From NCBI RefSeq assembly GCF_003096995.1, contig NZ_QENU01000002.1:62001-126000 (forward strand): DNA of 64,000 bases. The letters run 5' to 3'. Below the pieces are notes generated by a model. That model was not told the DNA's origin and did not search any database. It worked only from the letters and a program-made list of their open reading frames with translations. This DNA comes from Alitibacter langaaensis DSM 22999. GTDB taxonomy: Bacteria > Pseudomonadota > Gammaproteobacteria > Enterobacterales > Pasteurellaceae. Each line of letters begins with the position of its first letter. Position 1 is the stretch's first letter. Of the stretch, positions 26,965 through 36,928 are shown one piece after another. The translations under genes were made by a program, and so were the position numbers.

Positions 26965-27624
26965 ATGGCACTGATTGAATACCACCCACCGTTAGACCCC
27001 TATCTTGACGTGGTTTATCACGATAATCATCTTTTAGTTGTAAACAAGCCGAGCGGTTTGCTTTCTGTGCCGGGCAATCAGCCGCAATATTATGACAGTG
27101 CGATGAGCCGTGTAAAAGAAAAATACGGATTTTGCGAGCCTGCCCACCGCCTAGATATGGCAACGAGCGGTATTTTATTGTTTGCAATGAGTAAAGCCGC
27201 GGATAGCGAATTGAAACGCCAATTTCGTGAGCGTGAAACGGAAAAGCATTATGAAGCGCTGGTATGGGGGTGGTTGCAAAATGATCGTGGCGTAGTGAAT
27301 ATGCCGCTGATTTGCGATTGGGAAAATCGCCCGCGCCAGCGGATTGATTATATTGTTGGCAAGCGTGCGGTGACCGAATATGAAGTGTTAGCGCGTTTGC
27401 CGAATAACAGCACAAGGGTTAAACTCACCCCGATTACAGGGCGTTCACACCAACTTCGCCTGCATATGCTAGCGTTAGGGCATCCGATTTTAGGCGACAA
27501 ATTTTATTCTCACCCTCAAGCGAAAGCGATGTCCCCACGTTTATGCTTGCACGCGGAAGGTTTGACGATCACACACCCTATCAGCAAAGAACGCCTCACT
27601 TTTGCGCGCCAAGCCGAATTTTAA
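26965..27624 (+). CDS. rluA: Dual 23S rRNA/tRNA pseudouridine synthase RluA
   Basis: RluA makes pseudouridine at 23S rRNA position 746 and tRNA position 32 in E. coli. It has 219 residues: NHLLVVNKPSGLLSVPG, catalytic Asp in AHRLDMATSGILL (~D64), and TGRSHQLRLHMLALGHPILGD in the last third. There is no S4 domain, which fits RluA. GGAAGG lies before the ATG. Confidence 0.95.
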   Translation: MALIEYHPPLDPYLDVVYHDNHLLVVNKPSGLLSVPGNQPQYYDSAMSRVKEKYGFCEPAHRLDMATSGILLFAMSKAADSELKRQFRERETEKHYEALVWGWLQNDRGVVNMPLICDWENRPRQRIDYIVGKRAVTEYEVLARLPNNSTRVKLTPITGRSHQLRLHMLALGHPILGDKFYSHPQAKAMSPRLCLHAEGLTITHPISKERLTFARQAEF

Positions 27625-27716
27625 TGCAAGCGCGGTGCCTAAGTGAAAGCTCGTGCGTAAATGACAGTGTTGTGTCTAAATGAAATCGCCGCGCATAAGT
27701 GCGGTCAATTTTGGGA

Positions 27717-28757
27717 TTATTTTGCTAAGATTTTCTTGGCTTCAGCAAGCACCGCATCAACGCTAATCTGCGCCATCAGATTTTTGCCTTTGAGTTTCGT
27801 CGCCCAAGGCAACTCTGTTGACGGTTTGCCGAATTCTTGTTGCGCATTTTGTTCATAAACAGAAATCACATTTTGCAGATTGTTATAGGGGCCCGTGCGC
27901 CAAGGGTTGTGATAAGCATAAAGCCCAATCACTGGCGTGCCAACCATCGTGGCGATATGCGCCGGGCCACTGTCTGGCGCGATAACCAATTGGGCATTTT
28001 TGATCAGCGCACAAAGTTCATTTAAAGCCGTTTTTCCGCAGAGATTGATCGCATCAAAATGGCAAAGTGCGGTGATTTTTCGACAAATTTCCATTTCGCG
28101 TTCTGCTGGCGAGCCGCAAATTACCACCGCAAAGCCGAGCTGATTGAGTGCATTGGCGGTTTCTGCATAACGCTCTACTAGCCAATCTTTTTCTGCTTTA
28201 CTGGAACAAGGGGAAATGACGATGTATTGGTCGGGTAAATTAAATTTCTGCGGAACCTGTTCAGGCAGTTTAAGCGCCCATTTAGGCGTAAACGCAGGCA
28301 CACCAATTTTTTCTGCAAATGCCATAAATCCGCGCATAACATGCAGGTTTTCAGGATCTTGCACACGTTGATTCACAAACCAAGCCTGCCCTTCACGACA
28401 ACGTTTTTCCCCAAAGCCAATTTTATATGTGGCTTTAATGCCCAAAGACAACACTGACGCACGGATCGCCGTTTGCATATTGAGCAAAGCATCAAAATGT
28501 TGATTGGCAAGGCATTTCCACAAGGCAAACATCCCTTTCCAACCTGCTTTTTTATCATAGGCGAGCAGATTTAAGTCGGTTACCGCTGACAACAAAGCAT
28601 ATTCCGCCTTGCCCACAATCCAAGTGATTTTGCATTCAGGATAAAAACGCTGAATTTCTTGCACAACGGCAAGGGCGTGAGTGACATCGCCAATAGCGGA
28701 TAAACGCAGAATGCAAAGGGATTTCGGGGGTCGTTGAGCAGTAAATAAGGGCGTCAT
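27717..28757 (-). CDS. opsX: LPS heptosyltransferase OpsX
   Basis: A glycosyltransferase family 9 enzyme that adds the first heptose to the phosphorylated Kdo of Haemophilus lipooligosaccharide. It has 346 residues: LCILRLSAIGDVTHALAVVQEI at the start, VISPCSSKAEKDW mid-protein, and VIAPDSGPAHIATMVGTPVIGLY as the sugar-nucleotide site. It is divergent from kdkA, whose product makes its acceptor, the arrangement known in H. influenzae. Confidence 0.92.
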   Translation of the reverse strand: MTPLFTAQRPPKSLCILRLSAIGDVTHALAVVQEIQRFYPECKITWIVGKAEYALLSAVTDLNLLAYDKKAGWKGMFALWKCLANQHFDALLNMQTAIRASVLSLGIKATYKIGFGEKRCREGQAWFVNQRVQDPENLHVMRGFMAFAEKIGVPAFTPKWALKLPEQVPQKFNLPDQYIVISPCSSKAEKDWLVERYAETANALNQLGFAVVICGSPAEREMEICRKITALCHFDAINLCGKTALNELCALIKNAQLVIAPDSGPAHIATMVGTPVIGLYAYHNPWRTGPYNNLQNVISVYEQNAQQEFGKPSTELPWATKLKGKNLMAQISVDAVLAEAKKILAK

Positions 28758-28831
28758 TTTTTCTTCCTAATTTTGCGAATTGCCGTTATTTTAGAGTAGA
28801 ATGCGCCTGTACGCTAGAAAGGATATGAAAA

Positions 28832-29560
28832 ATGCTTGAAATACAAGAGAAAAATTGTTTTTACCTGTTCAATTTTGACGCGCCGAAAGCCGATCAGCAG
28901 CGTTTTTTTTCGCCCGAGTTCTGGCAGGAAAAACAGCGTATTCTGGGTTCTGCTAAAGGGCGTGGCACCACATGGTTTGTGCATTCTGAAGATCTCTTTG
29001 GCGTGAATACGGCGTTGCGCCATTATTATCGTGGCGGTTTATACGGAAAAATAAATCGGGATCGTTATTGGTTTTCATCGCTGGAAAATACGCGCAGTTT
29101 CGCCGAGCTTTATCTGTTGGCACGTTTGCATCAAGCAGGATTGAATGTGCCAAAACCCATTGCGGCTAAGGTGGAAAAAACAGGATTATGCTGTTATCGT
29201 GCGGACATTTTGACAGAAAAAGTAGAAAATGCACGAGATTTGACCGCACTTTTACAAACAGAACAATTAACGCAACCCTTATGGCAGGAAATGGGCAAGA
29301 TGATCCGCAAAATGCACGATTTGGGCATTTGTCATACAGATCTCAATGCCCATAATATTTTAGTTCAGCAGCTCGGCAATGAACAGAAAGTGTGGTTGTT
29401 AGATTTCGATAAGTGCGGTGAAAAATCTGGAAATGATTGGAAAGCGGATAACCTTGCCCGCTTGCATCGTTCTTTCTTAAAGGAAGTAGAGCGAATGGGC
29501 ATTTTGTTCAGCGAGCAGCAATGGCATTGGTTATGTGCGGGTTATAATGGCGATGTTTAA
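28832..29560 (+). CDS. kdkA: Kdo kinase KdkA
   Basis: Phosphorylates the single Kdo of the inner core. It is a kinase-like fold of 242 residues: LRHYYRGGLYGKINRDRYWF near the start, HDLGICHTDLNAHNIL (catalytic Asp) and LLDFDKCGE (metal-binding Asp). This enzyme is characteristic of Haemophilus-type inner cores with one Kdo. It is divergent from opsX. Confidence 0.95.
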   Translation: MLEIQEKNCFYLFNFDAPKADQQRFFSPEFWQEKQRILGSAKGRGTTWFVHSEDLFGVNTALRHYYRGGLYGKINRDRYWFSSLENTRSFAELYLLARLHQAGLNVPKPIAAKVEKTGLCCYRADILTEKVENARDLTALLQTEQLTQPLWQEMGKMIRKMHDLGICHTDLNAHNILVQQLGNEQKVWLLDFDKCGEKSGNDWKADNLARLHRSFLKEVERMGILFSEQQWHWLCAGYNGDV

Positions 29561-29640
29561 TCCTAATCTAAGCGTTTTTCGTTTGATTTTTAAACATCAT
29601 TTATAGCCTTGCCATAAAAGCAAATGCTTAATTTGAATAT

Positions 29641-29702
29641 GCCCTAATCATTAATACCCAAGCGATAACTTGTCATCAAGAGTTTAAATAAAAGATTAGG
29701 GC
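29641..29702 (+). other. Unassigned long-range dyad in the kdkA-coaD gap
   Basis: GCCCTAATC at 29641-29649 pairs with GATTAGGGC near 29694-29702; a smaller AACTTG/CAAG-type stem lies between. It may terminate kdkA or coaD or be a small structured RNA. No T-run follows. Confidence 0.3.
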
Positions 29703-29724
29703 GACACACCAATATTTTACGCTC

Positions 29725-30198
29725 TTATTTCTTCGCTTCTAATGCCGCACACACTGGCGCTGGCACGAAGTGGCTGACATCGCCGCCATGCAAGAAAATT
29801 TCGCGCACGATAGTGGATGAAACATAAGACCACTTTTCCGTGGACGGCAAAAATAAACTTTCTACCCCTTGGGTGAGCGCGCGATTCAAATGCGCCAACT
29901 GTAACTCGTATTCAAAATCCATGGTGGTGCGCATACCACGAATAATTGCCGTAATGTTTAGTTGATTCACTACATTGGCTAATAAATCTGAAAATCCCAT
30001 TACGCTAACATTGGCTAAATGGGCGCAAGATTGCTCGACGAGCTGCACCCGTTCTTCCAACTCAAACAGCGGCTTTTTGCTTGGGCTTGCCGCAACGGCA
30101 ACGATAACTTGGCTGAATAATTTTGCGCTGCGTTCGATAATATCTAAATGCCCATAAGTGATGGGATCAAAGGTGCCGGGATAGATGACTGTGGTCAT
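29725..30198 (-). CDS. coaD: Phosphopantetheine adenylyltransferase
   Basis: CoaD makes dephospho-CoA from phosphopantetheine and ATP. It has 157 residues, with [19 protein letters not shown] (the HxGH nucleotidylyltransferase site), [14 protein letters not shown] and the [11 protein letters not shown] end. It follows waaA by 5 bases in one operon, a known pairing. The other CoA gene, coaBC, is at 59150. Confidence 0.97.
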   Translation of the reverse strand: MTTVIYPGTFDPITYGHLDIIERSAKLFSQVIVAVAASPSKKPLFELEERVQLVEQSCAHLANVSVMGFSDLLANVVNQLNITAIIRGMRTTMDFEYELQLAHLNRALTQGVESLFLPSTEKWSYVSSTIVREIFLHGGDVSHFVPAPVCAALEAKK

Positions 30199-30203
30199 TG
30201 TGA

Positions 30204-31469
30204 TTACTCTAAATAAGGTTTTAATAAGTGCATTAAACGTTGTAATGCGCCACGATTTTCCATTAATACGTTAAAGCCTGCCTCGCCGAGCTGTGCGCTG
30301 AATGCACTATCGCTAAGACATTGGCTAACCGCTTGCGAAAGTGCGGTCGAATTTTCTTCAATTTCAATGACGCCGTTCACCTGTTTGAGTTTGGCGAAAA
30401 CTTCAGGGAAATTAAAGGTATATTTGCCGCTGATGACAGGGCATTTAAAGGCGAGCGGTTCCAATGGATTGTGCCCGCCACGTTTAATTAAACTGCCGCC
30501 CACAAAGGCAACGTCTGCCACGCCGTACATCAGCATAAGCTCGCCCATTGTATCGCCGAGCAGGACGGACGTGTTCGCTGTGGGGATTAAGCCTTGTGAA
30601 CGGCGTGTATATTTCAATTCATTTTTTTCTAGCAATTCCGCCACAACATTAAAATGTTCAGGATGACGCGGCACCAAAATCAGCAATAAATGCGGAAATT
30701 GTTGCAATAAAGTGCGGTGGGCTTGCAAGATAATTTCTTCTTCGCCTGCGTGTGTGCTGGCGGCAATCCAAATTGGGCGAGTTCCGATTTCCGTTTTTAA
30801 CTGATTGATTTTCTGCATTAAGTCATCGCTAATATGCAGATCATATTTAATATTCCCCGTGAGCTGAAGATCGCCTTGATAACCAATTTGCTGATAACGC
30901 TCACCGCTAAACGCATCTTGCGGGGCGATTAAACTGATTTCACTGAGCATTTCTTTCAAATGATTCTTAAACTTACCATAGCGTTTTGCGGAACGTTCGG
31001 ACAAGCGCGCATTGGCGATGATAAAGGGAATGTTTTGCTGATGTAATTCATGGATTAGATTCGCCCATAGCTCGGTTTCAATCACAATACAGGCTTTAGG
31101 CTGGATAAAACGAATAAATTGGCGCATTGCACAAGGTAAATCATAGGGCAGATAAACGTGAGTAACTTTATCGCCAAAGGCAGATTTTACCCGTTCTGAG
31201 CCAGTTGGCGTCATGGTTGTGACGGTGATGGCTAAGGTGGGAAATTCCGATTGGATGCGTTTAATCAAGGGCGTGGCAGCGATTACTTCCCCCACTGATG
31301 CGGCGTGCACTAATACGCCTTGCGGTTTGGGGGCAGGGTGGTTTCCATAAAAGCCATAACGTTCAGCCAGACGAGCACGATAGTTCGGTGCTTTCAGACT
31401 ACGAAATAACATAAACAGCAAGATAAATGGCTGTAAAAAATACATCAGAATCGTGTAAATATGACGCAT
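30204..31469 (-). CDS. waaA: Kdo transferase WaaA
   Basis: Transfers Kdo from CMP-Kdo to lipid IVA at the inner membrane. It has 421 residues with an N-terminal membrane anchor ([19 protein letters not shown]), the YGFYGNHP and [16 protein letters not shown] blocks, and [20 protein letters not shown] near the CMP-Kdo site. Haemophilus WaaA adds only one Kdo, which KdkA (28832) then phosphorylates. It is co-transcribed with coaD. Confidence 0.96.
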   Translation of the reverse strand: MRHIYTILMYFLQPFILLFMLFRSLKAPNYRARLAERYGFYGNHPAPKPQGVLVHAASVGEVIAATPLIKRIQSEFPTLAITVTTMTPTGSERVKSAFGDKVTHVYLPYDLPCAMRQFIRFIQPKACIVIETELWANLIHELHQQNIPFIIANARLSERSAKRYGKFKNHLKEMLSEISLIAPQDAFSGERYQQIGYQGDLQLTGNIKYDLHISDDLMQKINQLKTEIGTRPIWIAASTHAGEEEIILQAHRTLLQQFPHLLLILVPRHPEHFNVVAELLEKNELKYTRRSQGLIPTANTSVLLGDTMGELMLMYGVADVAFVGGSLIKRGGHNPLEPLAFKCPVISGKYTFNFPEVFAKLKQVNGVIEIEENSTALSQAVSQCLSDSAFSAQLGEAGFNVLMENRGALQRLMHLLKPYLE

Positions 31470-31514
31470 TGGAATTCAAAACTAGAAAAAATTAGGAATA
31501 GTATAAAGATAAAA

Positions 31515-31542
31515 AAAGTGCGGTCAAATTTAACCGCACTTT
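31515..31542. terminator. Uptake-sequence dyad after tpiA
   Basis: AAAGTGCGGT (31515-31524) pairs with ACCGCACTTT (31533-31542). It lies downstream of tpiA and upstream of waaA on the same strand. Confidence 0.8.
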
Positions 31543-31563
31543 GAAGAGATTTTTCTATTAAAA

Positions 31564-32334
31564 TTAAGCTTTTGCTTTCGCTGCTGCTTTTACGATAACC
31601 GCAAATGCTGGGGCTTTAAGTGAAGCGCCACCAACTAATGCACCGTCAATATCTGGTTGTGTGAATAATTCTGCGGCATTCGCATCATTCACAGAACCGC
31701 CGTATTGGATAATCACTTGATCCGCCACTGCTTGTGATTTTGCTGCGATATGGCCACGAATAAAGGCGTGAACTGCTTGCGCTTGCGCTGGAGTCGCTGA
31801 TTTGCCTGTGCCGATTGCCCAGATTGGTTCGTATGCGATAACCGCACCGTTAAAGGCTTCTACGCCCAATGCGTTAATTACGGCATCAATTTGACGCGTG
31901 CAAACTTCTTCTGTTTTGCCTGCTTCATTTTCTGCTTCAGATTCACCAATACATAATACTGGCACTAAACCTGCTTCTTTTAATGCAGCGAATTTTTTCG
32001 CAATAAATTCATCGCTTTCTTTGTGATAAGTGCGGCGTTCTGAGTGGCCGATAATGATGTATTTCGCACCAAAATCTTTTAACATAGCGGTTGAAATGTC
32101 GCCAGTGAATGCGCCTTGCACATTAACGTCCACATTTTGTGAACCTAAGGCAATTTGGCTGCCTTTGATTGCGGTTTCTGCTTCCGCAAGATACATCACT
32201 GGTGGCGCGATTGCCACATCACAACCTTCAACACCTGAAAGTTCCGCTTTTAAGCCTGCAATTAATTCTTTTGTAAACGCTTTGCTACCGTTTAATTTCC
32301 AGTTACCCATGACTAATGGTTTACGAGCTGCCAT
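31564..32334 (-). CDS. tpiA: Triosephosphate isomerase
   Basis: Interconverts dihydroxyacetone phosphate and glyceraldehyde-3-phosphate. It has 256 residues: MGNWKLNGS (catalytic Lys), [10 protein letters not shown] (catalytic His), [16 protein letters not shown] (catalytic Glu and flexible loop) and [10 protein letters not shown] (phosphate site). It is a single gene ended by an uptake-sequence dyad. Confidence 0.98.
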   Translation of the reverse strand: MAARKPLVMGNWKLNGSKAFTKELIAGLKAELSGVEGCDVAIAPPVMYLAEAETAIKGSQIALGSQNVDVNVQGAFTGDISTAMLKDFGAKYIIIGHSERRTYHKESDEFIAKKFAALKEAGLVPVLCIGESEAENEAGKTEEVCTRQIDAVINALGVEAFNGAVIAYEPIWAIGTGKSATPAQAQAVHAFIRGHIAAKSQAVADQVIIQYGGSVNDANAAELFTQPDIDGALVGGASLKAPAFAVIVKAAAKAKA

Positions 32335-32543
32335 TTTGTTTCTCCATAATTAAATAAAATAACGGGGCTTAATATACCAAATTTTCATTGGTGTTTTAGC
32401 CTTTTTTCACTATTTTTTTGATCTAAGTGATGATTATTTTATGTTTAGCAGGTACAATTCACTGTATATTTTTGATATTTTTTAATCAATTATAGCATCT
32501 GCCTATGAAATATAAGCAGATCACGAACCTAAGTGAATGAATT

Positions 32544-32978
32544 ATGCGTATTTTCAAAGCTGAACAATGGAACATAGCGGTGCTGTTACCGTTATTCGAA
32601 GAATATCGTGTAGCCCATGGAATGTCAGAGAATCCTGACCGCACTTTAACCTTTCTTAATAATCGTATCCGTTTTGGCGAAAGCATTTTTTTTATCGCGG
32701 TAGATGAATACGACCGAGCAGTCGGCTTTATTCAACTTTATCCTCGTCTTTCTTCTTTACAATTACAGCGCTATTGGCAGCTCACTGATATTTTTGTGCG
32801 CGAAGAAAAATACCAAAATGAAATTTATAAAGCCTTGATTGAAAAGGCGAAAGAGTTCGTGGCTTTCACTCAATCCACTCGTTTAACGGTGGAGCAAGAT
32901 ATGCAACAACGCCATATTTTAGAAATGGAAGGCTTTAAAGTGAATCCGAAAAAAGCGGTGTTTGAGTTGGTGTGGTAA
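32544..32978 (+). CDS. GNAT-family N-acetyltransferase
   Basis: A 144-residue protein with GNAT layout: an N-terminal helix (LLPLFEEYRVAHGM), central strands VGFIQLYPRL and WQLTDIFVREEKYQN preceding the acetyl-CoA loop, and a C-terminal HILEMEGFKVNPKKAVFEL part. The substrate is unknown. The pyrophosphate loop (EKYQNEIYK) is a poor match to the usual Q/RxxGxG/A, so activity cannot be assumed. It is a single gene with its own terminator. Confidence 0.8.
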   Translation: MRIFKAEQWNIAVLLPLFEEYRVAHGMSENPDRTLTFLNNRIRFGESIFFIAVDEYDRAVGFIQLYPRLSSLQLQRYWQLTDIFVREEKYQNEIYKALIEKAKEFVAFTQSTRLTVEQDMQQRHILEMEGFKVNPKKAVFELVW

Positions 32979-33025
32979 TCGACTGAAATACTCGAATTGA
33001 AATTCGCCGTTTTAGCAAATCAAAG

Positions 33026-33057
33026 AAAATGCCCTTTTAAGCAAAAGGGCATTTTTT
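33026..33057 (+). terminator. Terminator after the GNAT gene
   Basis: AAAATGCCCTTTT/AAAAGGGCATTTT stem (33026-33038 with 33043-33055), AAGC loop, T-run. Confidence 0.9.
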
Positions 33058-33129
33058 ATAGAACGAATGTGGAATAAATTTACCGCCTACGGTGTTTTAC
33101 ATAATCATTGCATCGGCGTTTATTCATTT

Positions 33130-33420
33130 TTATGAAAGCAAATGGGCGATTTCTTGCGGTATGATTTGCGGCGCAGGAATAAAAATCTGCTTATGGAGAT
33201 TGAGTTCGCCTTTTTCTAATATAATGCGACTTTTCGGCACTTTAAACGCTTTACTGAGATATTTGAGTAAATGCGCATTTGCCGCACCGTCAATGGGCGG
33301 TGCAGTGATCGTGATTTTTAGTTCGTCATCGTGCAAGCCCACGAATGCATCTTTGCTGGCTTTGGGTTGCAAGAAAATGCGTAAGCGAATCCCTTCACTG
33401 TTTTGTTCGACTGCCGCCAT
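33130..33420 (-). CDS. yggU: DUF167 protein YggU
   Basis: A 96-residue protein: LRIFLQPKASKDAFVG, ITITAPPIDGAANAHLLKYLSKAFKVPKS. These match the YggU/UPF0235 family, whose function is unknown. The start is ATG 33420 (MAAVEQNSEG); the longer frame to 33471 lacks homology and overlaps an uptake sequence. It follows yggT by 25 bases, the standard pairing. Confidence 0.9.
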   Translation of the reverse strand: MAAVEQNSEGIRLRIFLQPKASKDAFVGLHDDELKITITAPPIDGAANAHLLKYLSKAFKVPKSRIILEKGELNLHKQIFIPAPQIIPQEIAHLLS

Positions 33421-33445
33421 AAAAATTCTCAAAAATTGACCGCAC

Positions 33446-34024
33446 TTATGCCCACACCCAAAGATGGGCAAAAATATCGTACATCACGCGGTTTAGCCAA
33501 AATAGCGCGAATGCCAGAATCATAGGCGAGAAATCGATCATACCCGTTTTGGGCAAGATACGGCGAATAGGGCTGAGCAACGGTTCGCCCAATTGATAAA
33601 GCAAATAACTTAATGGATCGTTGCCACGGCGAAACCAACTTAGAATAGCGCCGATAAAAATCACATATAAAATCATTTGTCCGAAACTGCTCACAATGGT
33701 TAAGCCACCAATGATCACAATTTGGAAAAGGTTAGAGGTGATGGCTTCAAATGTCCATTCGCCCGCAAGAATCCACATCAATGGTACTTTAACCATTCCT
33801 AACACAAATACAAAAATGAGCGAGGCAATATCAACGCCTTTCACGGGTTTAAAGGTTTTTCGCAAAGGCACGAGCACAGGATCAGTGAGTTTTACCACCG
33901 CTTGTGAAATTTGATTATAGAAATCTGCCTTGCTGTATTGCAGCCACATACGCAGCATAACAAGCATGCAGTAAAGGTTGATGATAGTGAAAACCAAATA
34001 TTGGAGAGAATTAAAGCCTGTCAT
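33446..34024 (-). CDS. yggT: YggT-family membrane protein
   Basis: 192 residues with two related halves, each with paired membrane segments and the family phrase (VLVPLRKTFKPVKG; LLSPIRRILPKTGMIDFSPMI). YggT proteins have been linked to osmotic stress tolerance in E. coli; a molecular role is not established. It is co-transcribed with yggU. Confidence 0.92.
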   Translation of the reverse strand: MTGFNSLQYLVFTIINLYCMLVMLRMWLQYSKADFYNQISQAVVKLTDPVLVPLRKTFKPVKGVDIASLIFVFVLGMVKVPLMWILAGEWTFEAITSNLFQIVIIGGLTIVSSFGQMILYVIFIGAILSWFRRGNDPLSYLLYQLGEPLLSPIRRILPKTGMIDFSPMILAFALFWLNRVMYDIFAHLWVWA

Positions 34025-34083
34025 AATATTCCTTGTGTGAGAAAATTGACATTTAGATGGGGGATTTTACAGCAAATTCAAGT

Positions 34084-34121
34084 AAAGTGCGGTGAAAATT
34101 CGATGATTTTGACCGCACTTT
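34084..34121. terminator. Uptake-sequence dyad after corA
   Basis: AAAGTGCGGT (34084-34093) pairs with ACCGCACTTT (34112-34121) just past the corA stop. Confidence 0.8.
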
Positions 34122-34131
34122 GGGTTGATAA

Positions 34132-35079
34132 CTATAACCAACCTTTACGTTTAAAGTAAATATAAGGCGTCAATGCGGCAACAATCATTAAGCCGATTGC
34201 CATTGGATAGCCGTATTTAAAATGGAGCTCAGGCATAAAGTCAAAGTTCATTCCGTATGTGGATGCAACCAGCGTTGCTGGCAGAAACATCACAGATACA
34301 ACGGAGAAGAATTTCATGATTTTATTCTGTTCAATATTGATATAACCCATCGCTGCTTGCATTAAGAAATTCACTTTTTGGAATAGCGATTCATTATGCG
34401 GCTGCAAGGATTCAATATCGCGTAAAATCTCGCGGGCTTGTTCCAACTGATTGGTCGGCAAGCGCGTTTTACGCACCAAAAAACTTAAGGCGCGTTGCGT
34501 ATCCATTAAGCACATCCGCACTTTTGAGCTGTTATCTTCTTGCTCTGTTAATGTACTCAGCGCATCATTAAAGGCTTCGCCTTGTTTGCCGTCTAAAATA
34601 ACACGGCTTAATTGTTCTAGCTCGGAATAACCCGTTTCAATCACATCAGCAAGTTGCTCAATTTTGGTTTCAAATAAATCTAACAATACTTCATAAACAT
34701 TACATTCATCTAAGCGCTGATAACGCGAACGCATTCGATACAAGCGGAACGCCGGCAATTCGCGATCACGCAAGGTGAACAAGCGGCCGTCACGAATGGT
34801 AAACGCCACAGAAGCCAAATCGGCATAATCGTTTTCATCTTCGCAATAGAAGAATGAGTGCAAGTGCAAACCGTCTTCGTCTTCGAAAAAACGCGCAGAT
34901 GCTTCGATGTCTTCTAATTCTAAAAATGAGGCAAGGCTTTGGCCTAAGCTTTCTTGTAGCTCGTTACGCTCGTCTTCGGTTGGCTCAATTAAATCAAGCC
35001 AAATGGCGTTATTGAGTTCAGCGCCTTCTTCTTCAAGACGAGTTAAACGGGCATTTTCAAGGGCAAATGCATTAATCAT
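34132..35079 (-). CDS. corA: Magnesium/cobalt transport protein CorA
   Basis: A pentameric Mg2+ channel of the inner membrane, 315 residues from ATG 35079 (GGAG 9 bases upstream; the frame to 35127 adds an unconserved leader). It has a large acidic cytoplasmic domain, then two membrane segments with the selectivity motif [11 protein letters not shown] between them, ending FKRKGWL. It is preceded by ~345 bases of non-coding DNA with several dyads. Confidence 0.95.
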   Translation of the reverse strand: MINAFALENARLTRLEEEGAELNNAIWLDLIEPTEDERNELQESLGQSLASFLELEDIEASARFFEDEDGLHLHSFFYCEDENDYADLASVAFTIRDGRLFTLRDRELPAFRLYRMRSRYQRLDECNVYEVLLDLFETKIEQLADVIETGYSELEQLSRVILDGKQGEAFNDALSTLTEQEDNSSKVRMCLMDTQRALSFLVRKTRLPTNQLEQAREILRDIESLQPHNESLFQKVNFLMQAAMGYINIEQNKIMKFFSVVSVMFLPATLVASTYGMNFDFMPELHFKYGYPMAIGLMIVAALTPYIYFKRKGWL

Positions 35080-35424
35080 TGTTTCATACTCCGTTTGAGA
35101 GGTGGTATGAACAAACAAAATGAACAAACACGCTCAGCCAAAGTGCGGTCAAAAAACGCGGTTTTTTGTTGATGGCTTGCTTGCTAACTGCGATAGCGTT
35201 ATAACTAATCCGATTGCGATTAGGTATAAATTAGCGTGTGTTTTTGGATACCAATTAAGGCGGAAGAGCTTATCCGCGAACGTGTCGCCGATAAGTCAAA
35301 AGACGGGCGACAGTTAAAATAAAAGATTAAGTCGGTATCGACTGTGACTGTCCAAGTGTGTGTCCTTCTGGTAATAAAATCGGGCGAATAATACGCCCGA
35401 ATGTAGGTTTCGTCAAGCTTTACA
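35080..35424. other. Gene-free, dyad-rich region between corA and ndh
   Basis: I see no gene. It holds one uptake sequence followed by AAAAAAC/GTTTTTT (~35149-35166), CTAATC/GATTAG (35205-35210 with 35218-35223) and TGTCGCC/GGCGACA (~35284-35313). It could be the corA 5' leader or a small RNA. I could not fit it to a known Mg2+ riboswitch. Confidence 0.4.
35380..35400. terminator. Hairpin after ndh
   Basis: TCGGGCG/CGCCCGA stem with a 7-base loop, 25 bases past the ndh stop. The T-run is weak. Confidence 0.6.
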
Positions 35425-36756
35425 CTAATACAACTTTAATGATGGACGAATAAAGCGATTTAAACGGCCGATTAAAATAATTAACCCTGTTTTAAAACAG
35501 CCGTGTAATTTTTGCTGGTGCAAGCGATAGAGCGAAATATAAGCAACGCGGGCGAGTTTTCCTTCAATGGTCATTGAGGTTTTCTTGCCGGTGGTGATGC
35601 TTCCCAATGCAGTAAATTTCGATAATGACACCAATGAGCCTTTGTCAAAATATGTGAAGTCTTTCAATGGTTTATTATCAAATAATGCCACAATATTTTG
35701 TCCGCAAATGGTTGCCATTTGGTTTGCCGCTTGTCCACGCGGTGGCACTGGCATGCCATTTTTTTGTAACAAGAATGCACAGTCGCCAATGGCAAAAATG
35801 CTGTCATCAACGGTAGTTTGCAAGGTGTCTTTAATGCAGATTTGGTTAATGCGATTGAGTTCCAAGCCATCGAATTGTTGCGTGATCGGCGAAACACAAA
35901 TCCCAGCCGCCCACACCATTAAATCGGCTTTAATTTCTGTGCCATCTTTGGTAATCAGGCTATTGGTGGTGGCTTCAGTGATCATCGTATGGGTTTTCAC
36001 ATCAACGCCTAATTCTTCCAATTCGGCGTGCACAGAAGATGAAATACGTTCAGGCAATGCAGGTAATAAACGCTCGCCCGCTTCAATTAAGGTAACGTTT
36101 AAATGACCGTCTCGGATTTTACCGTAGCCGTATGAAGATAAATGTTGTGCGGCGTTAAACAATTCTGCAGAAAGTTCCACACCTGTCGCCCCACCGCCAA
36201 CAATGGCAATATTAACTTTATCTTCTTGAACTAATTTTTGTTGGCTGTCGTCTTCGCCAATTTCTGCAAGAGCATTGTTTTCCGCAAAGGTGAGGAAAAG
36301 TTCCAACATACGATGTTGGAAACGCAAGGCTTGGTCTGGCGAGTCTAAGAAAATACAATTTTCTTTCACGCCTTTGGTGTTGAAATCGTTAGAACGGCTA
36401 CCAATAGCGATGACTAAATAATCATAGGGAATACGGCGCGCAATAACGATTGGTTTGCCTTCTAGCCCGACAACTGGAGCGAGTTCCACATATTTATTGG
36501 TGCGATCAATACGAGTGATCGAGCCTTGCTCAAAGTGGAATCCGTGGTTATGAGCATGGGCGCGATAGCTCACTGCGTCAGTTTCTGCATCAAGCACACC
36601 CGTGGCAACTTCATGTAATAACGGTTTCCATAAGTGGGTTTGGTTGCGGTCAATGAGCGTTACGTGAGCACGTTGTTTACGCCCGAGTTTTTTGCCTAGA
36701 AAAGTGGCGAGTTCTAAACCGCCTGCACCACCACCGACAATTACGATGTTTTTCAT
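35425..36756 (-). CDS. ndh: Type II NADH:quinone oxidoreductase
   Basis: Ndh passes electrons from NADH to quinone without pumping protons. It has 443 residues: FAD site [18 protein letters not shown] at the start, NADH site [17 protein letters not shown] (~residues 180-196), FAIGDCAFL and the RGQAANQMA quinone-side block. The C-terminal amphipathic part ([14 protein letters not shown]) likely binds the membrane. It is a single gene, divergent from nudC. Confidence 0.96.
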   Translation of the reverse strand: MKNIVIVGGGAGGLELATFLGKKLGRKQRAHVTLIDRNQTHLWKPLLHEVATGVLDAETDAVSYRAHAHNHGFHFEQGSITRIDRTNKYVELAPVVGLEGKPIVIARRIPYDYLVIAIGSRSNDFNTKGVKENCIFLDSPDQALRFQHRMLELFLTFAENNALAEIGEDDSQQKLVQEDKVNIAIVGGGATGVELSAELFNAAQHLSSYGYGKIRDGHLNVTLIEAGERLLPALPERISSSVHAELEELGVDVKTHTMITEATTNSLITKDGTEIKADLMVWAAGICVSPITQQFDGLELNRINQICIKDTLQTTVDDSIFAIGDCAFLLQKNGMPVPPRGQAANQMATICGQNIVALFDNKPLKDFTYFDKGSLVSLSKFTALGSITTGKKTSMTIEGKLARVAYISLYRLHQQKLHGCFKTGLIILIGRLNRFIRPSLKLY

Positions 36757-36928
36757 AAAGTGTCCTTTAATTAAAGTTTAAAATAATAATTCAACAAAAT
36801 TTTAACAATTATAATATTTTTTTAATGTGAATACTATGAAGAAATTGCGGCTTTTAGAAAAAAGTGAAAATCCGCTATAATGCCGCAAGCAAAATACAAA
36901 AAGTGCGGTCAATTTTGAAGGAGTTTTT

